From the NCBI GenBank assembly GCA_023436685.1, contig JAEZIL010000004.1:1-5569 (forward strand): 5,569 nt of DNA, given 5' to 3'. The translations under genes were made by a program, and so were the position numbers. Origin of the DNA: Bacteroidota bacterium (lineage in GTDB: Bacteria; Bacteroidota; Bacteroidia; Chitinophagales; Chitinophagaceae). A model generated the notes under the pieces. That model was not told the origin of the DNA. It ran no database searches and was given only the letters and a program-made list of their open reading frames with translations. This document shows, piece by piece, positions 1-5,569 of this stretch (the first letter of the stretch is position 1; each line of letters starts with the position of its first letter).

Positions 1-1
1 A

Positions 2-1444
2 CCCAAATTGGTTTCAATAAAGCCGGCGGACTCTCAGCTGAATGCAAAGGTGACACGCATAGAAATGAGGTTTGATGAGTATGTTGAATTAGCTAATACT
101 TCCACAGAAGTTACTATGTCGCCTTTATTGCCTATACCACTTAACGTTACAAACGTTGGCAAGCGTGTTGTGGTTCAAATTCCCGATACATTGCTTGACG
201 ATAATACTACCTATCGGTTATCGTTTAATAATGCTATTAAAGATCTGCACGAAGGCAATCCATTTGCTGGTTACGTATACAGCTTTAGTACAGGTAGTTA
301 CTTTGATTCTTTAAGTATAAAGGGTAGGGTATTAAATGCGGCAACTGGTTTGCCCGATACAGGTGCCTACGTCATGTTGTATAACGGTGCCGAATCTGAT
401 AGTGTTGTTGTACGGAAAAAGCCTTTATATGTGGCAAAAGCAGCCGGAGATGGCAGTTTTACCATAGCCGGTCTCCCAGCCAGGCAATTTCGCATATATG
501 CACTAAAAGATGCTAACTATAACCTTATTTATGACGGCGGAGAAGAGCAGGTGGCCTTTTTAAACAAACCTGTTTTTCCTCAGGATAGTCTTGTGCAGAT
601 GGATACGTTAAAGCTGTTTAAAGAAATACCTGATACCACACATGTATCTGATAGTATGAATGTAGATAGTACCTCTTTACCTGCGGTTAACGATAGGGGT
701 GGGCTTACATCGGGCAAACGTAACCGGAAAAAATCAATAGGTGCTGAAGATGGCTTTATATATACTGTGGCTGTAGATACTACTGATGTACGTAAGCGTA
801 CACTCGATATTACTACACCTGTAAAAATCAGTTTTAATAAAGATGTTGATTCCATTAATACTGCCCGTATATCGCTGGCATACGATAGCTTGGGTACTAT
901 GGTAGAGGTACCATTCGCTTTTTACGCCGATACTACCGAAGAGCTAGTTTACCTTATAAATAGCAGCTGGAAGGAAAATACGGTATATAATCTGAAGCTA
1001 CTGAAAGGTTTTGCGCAGGATTCGGCAAAGCGAGATGCAATGCCATCTAAATATCAGTTTCGCACAAAGAGTGATGACGATTATTCAAAATTGCATGTGC
1101 ATGTACCTGCGCGTTTAAGTGGCAATGATTATGTGCTTGTAGTGCTCAAAGAGGAAGATACCGTATATCAAAGAACTGTTACAGATACTATGGTGCATTT
1201 ATCAAGGTTAACTCCCGGAGCTTATACTATGCGTATTATAGTTGATAAAAATCACAATGGTATCTGGGATACAGGCGATCTGTTTGCTAAAAGGCAACCG
1301 GAAGAAGTTATCCCATTTAGGGAAACCTTACAGCTAAAAGCCGGTTGGGATAATACGATAGATTATATTTTGGAAGCACCGGCTGGTAATGGAGGTAAGA
1401 ATAGCGGTAAAAAGCCATCCCCCGGAAAGAGGGATAAACCATAA
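2..1444 (+). CDS. Ig-like (Big_5-type) domain envelope protein, 5' end missing
   Basis: Probable cell-envelope protein built from two copies of an Ig-like plus transthyretin-like module. The frame is already open at base 2 and reads P-K-L-V-S-I-K-P, a common entry into a Big_5 (SbsA-type Ig-like) domain. The TTG at 8 is therefore not the start; the true start, probably with a lipoprotein signal, lies upstream. Counting from the codon at 2: Ig-like domain 1 about 3-100, with the typical 'MRFDEYVEL' and 'LDDNTTYRLSF' strands; a carboxypeptidase-regulatory/transthyretin-like domain about 103-190; an S/T/D-rich linker about 191-262; Ig-like domain 2 about 267-357; a second transthyretin-like domain about 362-458; and a G/K/P-rich basic tail. 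Each transthyretin-like domain holds a DxNxNxxxDxG(E/D) loop (170-181 and 415-426) resembling calcium-binding loops. Fifteen D(S/T)(A/I/L/V/M/T) sequons are present. The S9 peptidase gene follows after 39 bases and may be co-transcribed. The fold assignment is fairly secure; the biological role is unknown. Confidence 0.87.
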   Translation, partial: PKLVSIKPADSQLNAKVTRIEMRFDEYVELANTSTEVTMSPLLPIPLNVTNVGKRVVVQIPDTLLDDNTTYRLSFNNAIKDLHEGNPFAGYVYSFSTGSYFDSLSIKGRVLNAATGLPDTGAYVMLYNGAESDSVVVRKKPLYVAKAAGDGSFTIAGLPARQFRIYALKDANYNLIYDGGEEQVAFLNKPVFPQDSLVQMDTLKLFKEIPDTTHVSDSMNVDSTSLPAVNDRGGLTSGKRNRKKSIGAEDGFIYTVAVDTTDVRKRTLDITTPVKISFNKDVDSINTARISLAYDSLGTMVEVPFAFYADTTEELVYLINSSWKENTVYNLKLLKGFAQDSAKRDAMPSKYQFRTKSDDDYSKLHVHVPARLSGNDYVLVVLKEEDTVYQRTVTDTMVHLSRLTPGAYTMRIIVDKNHNGIWDTGDLFAKRQPEEVIPFRETLQLKAGWDNTIDYILEAPAGNGGKNSGKKPSPGKRDKP

Positions 1445-1483
1445 CCACATCCATATTACATTTATATAGTCATTATAGTTTTT

Positions 1484-3511
1484 ATGAAAAAGATATTCCT
1501 TCCATTATTATTGCTGTGCGGCCATGCCTGGGCACAAGGCAATATGACACCTGAATTACTTTGGAGCCTTAAACGTGTAAGCGCAGAAGGCATTAGTGAT
1601 GATGGTAAATCTTTGTATTATGCATCCAGGCAAGTAGATTGGAAAACTGAAAAAAGCACTACAAAACACTATATGCTTGATTTGGGAAGTGGTAAAGTAA
1701 AAGAAACTAATGCCCCTAACCCTAAGAATATTATACAACGCAAGCCTACTGTGTGGTATGCCCAGCAAGATGAGGTGCTTTACATGAGTAGCGATAAAGG
1801 TAAAACCTGGAAGAAATATTACGAAGGGGTAAAAGATGCAGAAAATATACAGGTATCGCCCGATGGTAAATGGATCGCTTTCTCGCGAGAGGTAATGGTG
1901 CAGCCTATGAATGGTACAGACCTGTATAAGGATCTTCCTAAAACAACGGCACAAGTTTATACTGACCTTAATTACCGCCACTGGGATACCTGGGAAGACG
2001 GTAAATATGCACATGTGTTTATTATGAGACTTGATGGTGGACAGCCTAAAGATATCATGGCAGGCGAACCATATGATTGCCCTCAAAAGCCGTTTGGCGG
2101 TGCCGAAGATTTTGTATGGTCGCCCGACGGGAAAGGAGTGGTATATGTATGCAAGAAGAAAACAGGGAAAGAATATGCCATCAGTACCAATACTGATCTG
2201 TATTATTATGATATAGCATCAAATAGTACTACAAACTGGACAGTTGGTATGATGGGCTATGACACGCAGCCGGTATTTAGTGCCAACGGAAAGAAAATTG
2301 CATGGACCAGTATGAGGCGCGATGGCTATGAAGCCGATAAAAACGACCTGTACGTAATGGACCTGGGCAATAAAAAGAATGTATGGAAGTTGAACATCAC
2401 TGAAGATTGGGATGGTACGGTAGAAAGTTTCGTTTGGGACAATACAGGTAATAAGATATACTTCAATGCACCATGGAAGGGTACAGTCCAATTGTTCGAA
2501 GTAACCATTCCTACTAACACACCTACATCTAAATTGAAGCCCGTTATAAGAAAAATCACCGATGGCAAATTCGATATAAATGGTCTTGTGGGTTGGGCAG
2601 GTACAGAGCTCATTGTATCGCGTACCGATATGAACCACGCTGCTGAACTATATGCAACTAATACAGCTACAGGCGCCCTGCGACAATTAACACACGAGAA
2701 TGATGCTGCCTACAGTAAAATAAAGCCAAGTGAAACTGAGCTGAGGATGGTTACAACTACTGATGGACAAAAAATGGGAGTGTGGGTAGTTTACCCACCC
2801 AATTTCGATCCTAATAAAAAGTACCCCACACTTTTATATTGCCAGGGTGGCCCGCAATCTGCTTTGTCGCAATTTTACAGCATCAGGTGGAATTTTCAGC
2901 TGATGGCAGCGCAGGGTTATATAGTTGTTGCACCTAACCGCCGCGGCATGCCCGGCTGGGGAACCAAATGGAACGAGGATATTAGTAAAGATTGGGGTGG
3001 ACAGCCAATGAAAGATTATTTATCAGCCATCGATGCTATATCAAAAGAAAACTATGTAGATAAAGATAGGCTGGGTTGCGTAGGTGCCAGCTATGGTGGC
3101 TATAGTGTATTTATGCTGGCAGGCATGCACAATAACAGGTTCAAATCTTTCATAGCGCACGATGGTTTATTTGATCTCAAAAGCTGGTATGGTACTACCG
3201 AGGAACTGTGGTTTGCTAACTGGGATATTGGGGGTAACTATTGGCAGAAAGAAGTGCCTGAGAGCTATGCTAAATTCAATCCCAGCAACTTTGTTGATAA
3301 ATGGAATACTCCTATCATGATCATACAGGGTGGTATAGACTACCGTGTACCTATCGAACAAGGTTTGGAAGCTTTCCAGGCTGCACAGCTAAAAGGCATT
3401 AAGAGCAAGTTGCTATATTTTCCTAATGAGAATCACTGGGTGCTGCATGCACAAAATGGTATAGCCTGGCAGCGTGAATTCTTTAAGTGGCTGGATGAAA
3501 CTTTGAAATAA
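1484..3511 (+). CDS. Secreted S9 family serine peptidase, DPP5-like (prolyl oligopeptidase fold)
   Basis: A 675-residue serine exopeptidase of family S9, expected to release dipeptides from the N-terminus of oligopeptides in the periplasm. Residues 1-17 form a signal peptide (KK, then a leucine-rich core, then AWA before Q18). Residues of about 20-410 look like a beta-propeller, with repeated PD40-type strands such as VSPDGKWIAF (124-133), WSPDGKGVVY (212-221), FSANGKKIAW (265-274) and WDNTGNKIYF (318-327). The alpha/beta-hydrolase domain fills about 420-675. It has CQGGP (453-457) near the oxyanion hole, the nucleophile elbow GASYGGYS with Ser536, Asp619 in IIQGGIDYRVP, and His651 in FPNENHW, so the catalytic triad is complete. 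Length and triad spacing resemble Porphyromonas gingivalis DPP5. The C-terminal domain lacks anything unusual, and acylaminoacyl-peptidase annotation would be the main alternative. The gene ends in tandem stops, TAA then TAG. No Shine-Dalgarno sequence is seen, as is usual in Bacteroidota. Confidence 0.96.
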   Translation: MKKIFLPLLLLCGHAWAQGNMTPELLWSLKRVSAEGISDDGKSLYYASRQVDWKTEKSTTKHYMLDLGSGKVKETNAPNPKNIIQRKPTVWYAQQDEVLYMSSDKGKTWKKYYEGVKDAENIQVSPDGKWIAFSREVMVQPMNGTDLYKDLPKTTAQVYTDLNYRHWDTWEDGKYAHVFIMRLDGGQPKDIMAGEPYDCPQKPFGGAEDFVWSPDGKGVVYVCKKKTGKEYAISTNTDLYYYDIASNSTTNWTVGMMGYDTQPVFSANGKKIAWTSMRRDGYEADKNDLYVMDLGNKKNVWKLNITEDWDGTVESFVWDNTGNKIYFNAPWKGTVQLFEVTIPTNTPTSKLKPVIRKITDGKFDINGLVGWAGTELIVSRTDMNHAAELYATNTATGALRQLTHENDAAYSKIKPSETELRMVTTTDGQKMGVWVVYPPNFDPNKKYPTLLYCQGGPQSALSQFYSIRWNFQLMAAQGYIVVAPNRRGMPGWGTKWNEDISKDWGGQPMKDYLSAIDAISKENYVDKDRLGCVGASYGGYSVFMLAGMHNNRFKSFIAHDGLFDLKSWYGTTEELWFANWDIGGNYWQKEVPESYAKFNPSNFVDKWNTPIMIIQGGIDYRVPIEQGLEAFQAAQLKGIKSKLLYFPNENHWVLHAQNGIAWQREFFKWLDETLK

Positions 3512-3520
3512 TAGGTAAAT

Positions 3521-3548
3521 AAAAAGGGAAGCATTGCTTCCCTTTTTT
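3521..3548. terminator. Bidirectional intrinsic terminator between convergent genes
   Basis: A perfect 12-bp inverted repeat (3521-3532 with 3536-3547) around an ATT loop. The GC-richer core is GGGAAGC/GCTTCCC, flanked by five A on the left and six T on the right. It can therefore form a hairpin followed by a U-tract on either strand. It starts 9 bases after the peptidase stop codon, and its right arm overlaps the stop codon of the convergent minus-strand gene (3547-3549). One hairpin probably serves both transcripts. Confidence 0.9.
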
Positions 3549-4281
3549 AATGTCGCGACTCGTCATCGTAAAAAAATCTGAAATTTTTATCTAATTGAGT
3601 GGCAAATGCCCAATAGTAAATTTTTAGTAAAGAGGAATTATAAGAATATTTGGCCCATTTACGGTATTTACGATTAATGTCATAGGCATCTCTTATAACA
3701 TATTGCGGCAATTCGTTAAATTCTGCATCCAACAACCTAAGTCGATGGGCTTCTCTTTTTATATTGTCCGAAGAGTAGATTACATCATTATCGGTATTAT
3801 TCCCCTTAAATCCATAAGAAGCGGTAGCGCCCGATCCTGCCGTTGCACCAAAGTAGGCAATAAAATAATTGCTGTCAGCAGCAGTTAGCACAATGTTCTT
3901 AACAGGTTGCAGGTCTTTATCTAATAGTACTCCGGAAAATTGTTTGTTACGTATTGCTTCTGCATTAGTATCGTAAAAGAAATATACAGGGCTGTAAGTA
4001 TAGTTGTCGGTAAAGTCAGCAACCATGGCATTTTTTACACCTTCAATATCTTGCTTTAATGCCTCCAGTTTTTTGGTTTGGCCACTTTTAGTGTAATATT
4101 CCGTCAACCGCTTTCGCGTGAAAATTTGTACAAGTAAAGCTTTGGGTGGGTGTTGCCGCGCTTCTCTTTTTAAGCGAATCAGGTTTTCTGAATAGGTAAG
4201 TTTATCGCTTTTGGTTTGGCCCACTGCTGTAAATGACACAAGCAACCCTAACAGTATATATAAAATTGTATGCTTTCTCAT
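3547..4281 (-). CDS. Secreted protein of unrecognised family, paralogue of the next gene upstream
   Basis: I do not recognise this family. The 244-residue product starts with a clear signal peptide (MRKHTILYIL, a hydrophobic core, likely cleavage after AVG at residue 21), so it is expected in the periplasm or outside the cell. This is why the ATG at 4281 is preferred over the in-frame ATG at 4353, which would add 24 polar residues before the signal and overlap the upstream gene. Residues of about 30-87 are helical and charged. Then comes the hallmark A88-D-F-T-D-N-Y-T-Y-S-P-V-Y-F-F-Y-D-T105, followed by 'FSGVLLDKDL' (115-124). Residues 144-167 are a Gly/Ala/Asn-rich stretch absent from the paralogue. 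The C-terminal third is rich in Tyr, Arg and Lys. The paralogue at 4344-4910 shares the hallmark and the overall order. No catalytic signature is evident. It lies 62 bases downstream of that gene, with its own possible promoter between them. Confidence 0.86.
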   Translation of the reverse strand: MRKHTILYILLGLLVSFTAVGQTKSDKLTYSENLIRLKREARQHPPKALLVQIFTRKRLTEYYTKSGQTKKLEALKQDIEGVKNAMVADFTDNYTYSPVYFFYDTNAEAIRNKQFSGVLLDKDLQPVKNIVLTAADSNYFIAYFGATAGSGATASYGFKGNNTDNDVIYSSDNIKREAHRLRLLDAEFNELPQYVIRDAYDINRKYRKWAKYSYNSSLLKIYYWAFATQLDKNFRFFYDDESRH

Positions 4282-4286
4282 TCTGT

Positions 4287-4294
4287 CAAAGTTA
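4287..4294 (-). promoter_or_regulatory. Possible Bacteroidota -7 promoter element (TAACTTTG)
   Basis: Read on the minus strand, this is TAACTTTG, an exact match to the Bacteroidota -7 consensus TAnnTTTG. Only ACAGA separates it from the ATG at 4281. No clear -33 TTTG is visible at the expected distance; the nearest candidate is a weak TGTG with a 16-base spacer. It lies in the 62-base gap between the two paralogues and would let the downstream one be transcribed separately, with an extremely short or absent leader. The match is seen directly; promoter activity is inferred, and an 8-mer with two free positions can occur by chance. Confidence 0.45.
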
Positions 4295-4343
4295 GCGAAA
4301 CCACTCTGTTCACATACTTGTGCGTACTGAATAATTATTTTGC

Positions 4344-4910
4344 TTACTCCCACCTGTTTAGCCCGCTTTTTAGTTTCTTGGAGAGTATAGAAGCTTCGCC
4401 ACGATAGTGGAGATTCAACAATGGTGAATAGTAAGAGTTACTATTGTCCCACATGTTTTTGGTTTTTAGTGAAATGTCTACACGTTCCATACTAGGGTAG
4501 TAAGTGAGTAGGCGATACATACCCCTTGTTGCTTCATGGTCGCTTAAGCCATACTCTACAACTAAATAATTATTACCCATCGCTTCAATAACCGAATGTT
4601 CAGTGATAGTCAAATCGGTATTTAACAGAGCACCGTCCAATTGCCGTTCTTTTACCTGTTCGAAGGATGTATCATAAAAGTAATAGACAGGCCCATAGGT
4701 AAAGTTTTCAGTAAAGTCAGCTATTATATACTTATCAATGCTATCCACATCGCGCTGCAGTTGCAGCATTTTCTCAATGTTGTGTTGGTCTTTATAATAA
4801 GCCATCCGTTTAGCATAGGTGGGCAGTTTCACAAGTATAGCTTTTGTTTGGGCTTGCAATGAAAAAGCAAAAGCCAATAAGACGGTGAATAATATTAAGG
4901 ATACTCTCAT
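4344..4910 (-). CDS. Small secreted protein of unrecognised family, paralogue of the next gene downstream
   Basis: I do not recognise this family either. The 188-residue product has a signal peptide (MRV, a hydrophobic core through residue 17, likely cleavage after LQA at residue 20). The mature part opens with a charged helical region (about 22-62), then the hallmark A64-D-F-T-E-N-F-T-Y-G-P-V-Y-Y-F-Y-D-T81 and 'LDGALLNTDL' (91-100). These match the neighbour at 3547-4281 position for position with conservative changes. 'KAILV' at 23-27 also corresponds to 'KALLV' (47-51) in the neighbour. The middle and C-terminal parts are more diverged, and this copy is about 56 residues shorter, lacking the Gly/Ala-rich insertion. 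The pattern suggests a tandem duplication followed by divergence. The start codon lies only 9 bases after the T-tract of the upstream gene's terminator, so its promoter is unclear. It has one possible O-glycosylation sequon (DSI, 56-58). Confidence 0.86.
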   Translation of the reverse strand: MRVSLILFTVLLAFAFSLQAQTKAILVKLPTYAKRMAYYKDQHNIEKMLQLQRDVDSIDKYIIADFTENFTYGPVYYFYDTSFEQVKERQLDGALLNTDLTITEHSVIEAMGNNYLVVEYGLSDHEATRGMYRLLTYYPSMERVDISLKTKNMWDNSNSYYSPLLNLHYRGEASILSKKLKSGLNRWE

Positions 4911-4919
4911 GATTAAAGC

Positions 4920-4953
4920 AAAAAAACAGCAACCTTCATTTTGAAGGTTGCTG
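4920..4953 (-). terminator. Intrinsic terminator of the DUF2723 gene
   Basis: A perfect 12-bp inverted repeat (4942-4953 with 4927-4938) closes on a three-base loop. On the minus strand it is followed directly by seven T (4926-4920). It begins 22 bases after the stop codon of the DUF2723 gene, which is the expected place for Rho-independent termination. The next gene's start codon is just 9 bases beyond the T-tract, so the hairpin also sits in the 5' region of that gene and could act as an attenuator on any readthrough. Confidence 0.9.
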
Positions 4954-4975
4954 CAAATATCTATAAATGATTTTA

Positions 4976-5569
4976 TTATTGTACGTACTGCTGAGATCTT
5001 GACAATAGCATGTTGAATTTGTTTTCAAATTCTTTTGCTGCGTCTGCATCGCCCGATACTTTAGCTGCATTGCCCAGCAGATTAAGCATTGTAAGGTCAC
5101 GTCTTATCTCATTGCCCGATGCTTCACGCCTGGCTTCAGGCAGCGACAATATGTAGTTGATATCGTCTTCTGCATTCCGTACTATTTTCTTTCCCAGGTC
5201 GCGCGCTTTGCCTTTTGCACCCGCCCTATAATAACCTACGGCTACATAATAAGCCCCTGCGTCATAGAAGTTAGAACGCTCGCTAATGCTGGCCATTACT
5301 TTGTCCAGTACTTTTTCAGCGTCTGCATTTCTGCCGCGTTGGGCAAGTTCTGCTGCCAGTCGGCCTGCGTTAACGCGGTAAGCCGTAAACATTATCCTGT
5401 TCTTTTCATCGTAATACACATCATTACGCTCTGCATTGCCCCATATATATTTGTTCATGAAAAGATCATAGGTCTTGTCAATATCTACAGTGCCCATTTC
5501 TTCGGGCATCAGGCGTACCTGCTCGCGTACTTTGAATGGCATCAGCCTGTAAACTGTACCTTCAAGGCG
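4976..5569 (-). CDS. C-terminal part of DUF2723 family (glycosyltransferase-like) membrane protein, 5' end missing
   Basis: The last 197 residues of a much longer protein. The frame stays open to the window edge, reading R-L-E-G-T-V-Y-R-L before the internal ATG at 5542, so that ATG is not the start. 'LEG-VYRL' followed by 'YDLFMNKYIWGN' (33-45 of the visible part) and 'DEKNRIMFTAYRVNAGRLA' is typical of the soluble C-terminal region of DUF2723 proteins. These are large multi-pass inner-membrane proteins of Bacteroidota, often annotated as glycosyltransferase family 117 or O-mannosyltransferase-like. Two helical, TPR-like hairpins follow (about 66-95 and 106-132), then a charged helical end. 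The membrane and catalytic parts lie outside the window, so activity cannot be judged here. The gene ends at TAA (4978-4976), followed by a strong terminator. Assignment rests on recognition of the C-terminal pattern; a generic TPR-containing protein is the alternative. Confidence 0.85.
   Translation of the reverse strand, partial: RLEGTVYRLMPFKVREQVRLMPEEMGTVDIDKTYDLFMNKYIWGNAERNDVYYDEKNRIMFTAYRVNAGRLAAELAQRGRNADAEKVLDKVMASISERSNFYDAGAYYVAVGYYRAGAKGKARDLGKKIVRNAEDDINYILSLPEARREASGNEIRRDLTMLNLLGNAAKVSGDADAAKEFENKFNMLLSRSQQYVQ

Noticed and set aside
8..10. TTG at the left edge as the start codon of the Ig-like protein
   Set aside because: The frame is open before it, and the sequence starting at base 2 already reads like the lead-in of an Ig-like domain, with no signal peptide; the gene is cut by the window edge.
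1457..1464. TACATTTA in the gap before the peptidase as a -7 promoter element
   Set aside because: It misses the final G of TAnnTTTG, and no -33 element is visible upstream; AT-rich spacers produce such near-matches easily.
1484..1540. Possible lipoprotein signal in the peptidase (LLLLC at residues 8-12)
   Set aside because: The residue before Cys12 is Leu rather than Gly, Ala or Ser, and a standard cleavage site (AWA before Q18) follows, so an ordinary signal peptide fits better.
1556..2086. Long minus-strand open frame of 176 codons opposite the peptidase gene
   Set aside because: It lies wholly antisense to a well-supported catalytic gene, its product is cysteine-, histidine- and isoleucine-rich without a recognisable domain, and it has no start context of its own.
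2219..2638. Two overlapping minus-strand open frames opposite the peptidase beta-propeller
   Set aside because: Both are shadows of the coding frame on the other strand; their compositions are unlike real proteins and they overlap each other.
1..5569. CRISPR array, tRNA, rRNA, insertion sequence or phage remnant
   Set aside because: No spaced direct repeats, cloverleaf-like segments, transposase motifs or terminal inverted repeats were seen; the window is almost fully occupied by five genes with short spacers.

Overview
The window looks like an ordinary chromosomal segment of a Bacteroidota bacterium, most likely from the Chitinophagales/Sphingobacteriales side of the phylum. The reasons are: AT-leaning DNA; coding starts without a convincing Shine-Dalgarno sequence; a perfect Bacteroidota-type -7 promoter element (TAnnTTTG) just before one gene; and protein families typical of the phylum (Big_5/Ig-like envelope protein, DPP5-like S9 peptidase, DUF2723 membrane protein). 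The taxon is inferred from these features; there is no rRNA or other marker to confirm it. I see no mobile element, tRNA, rRNA or CRISPR array.

Layout. The plus strand holds two genes. The first (2-1444) is the 3' part of a gene for an Ig-like envelope protein and is cut by the left edge. After 39 bases comes a complete S9 serine peptidase gene (1484-3511). The minus strand holds three genes, read from right to left. The first (5569-4976) encodes the C-terminal end of a DUF2723-type membrane glycosyltransferase-like protein and is cut by the right edge. Next are two small genes for secreted proteins (4910-4344 and 4281-3547), diverged tandem paralogues of a family I cannot name. The two gene sets converge on a strong hairpin at 3521-3548 that can terminate transcription in both directions. 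A second strong hairpin with a T-tract (4920-4953) separates the DUF2723 gene from the paralogue pair.

How the genes may work together. Four of the five products are, or are expected to be, exported to the periplasm or cell surface, and the fifth belongs to a family of multi-pass membrane proteins. The Ig-like protein carries 15 copies of the Bacteroidota O-glycosylation sequon D(S/T)(A/I/L/V/M/T), while its four neighbours together carry one, so it is a good candidate for heavy O-glycosylation. The DUF2723 family has been linked to protein glycosylation, but a functional link inside this window is only inference. The peptidase probably trims dipeptides from peptides in the periplasm. The paralogue pair is the least understood content and the best candidate for something undescribed.
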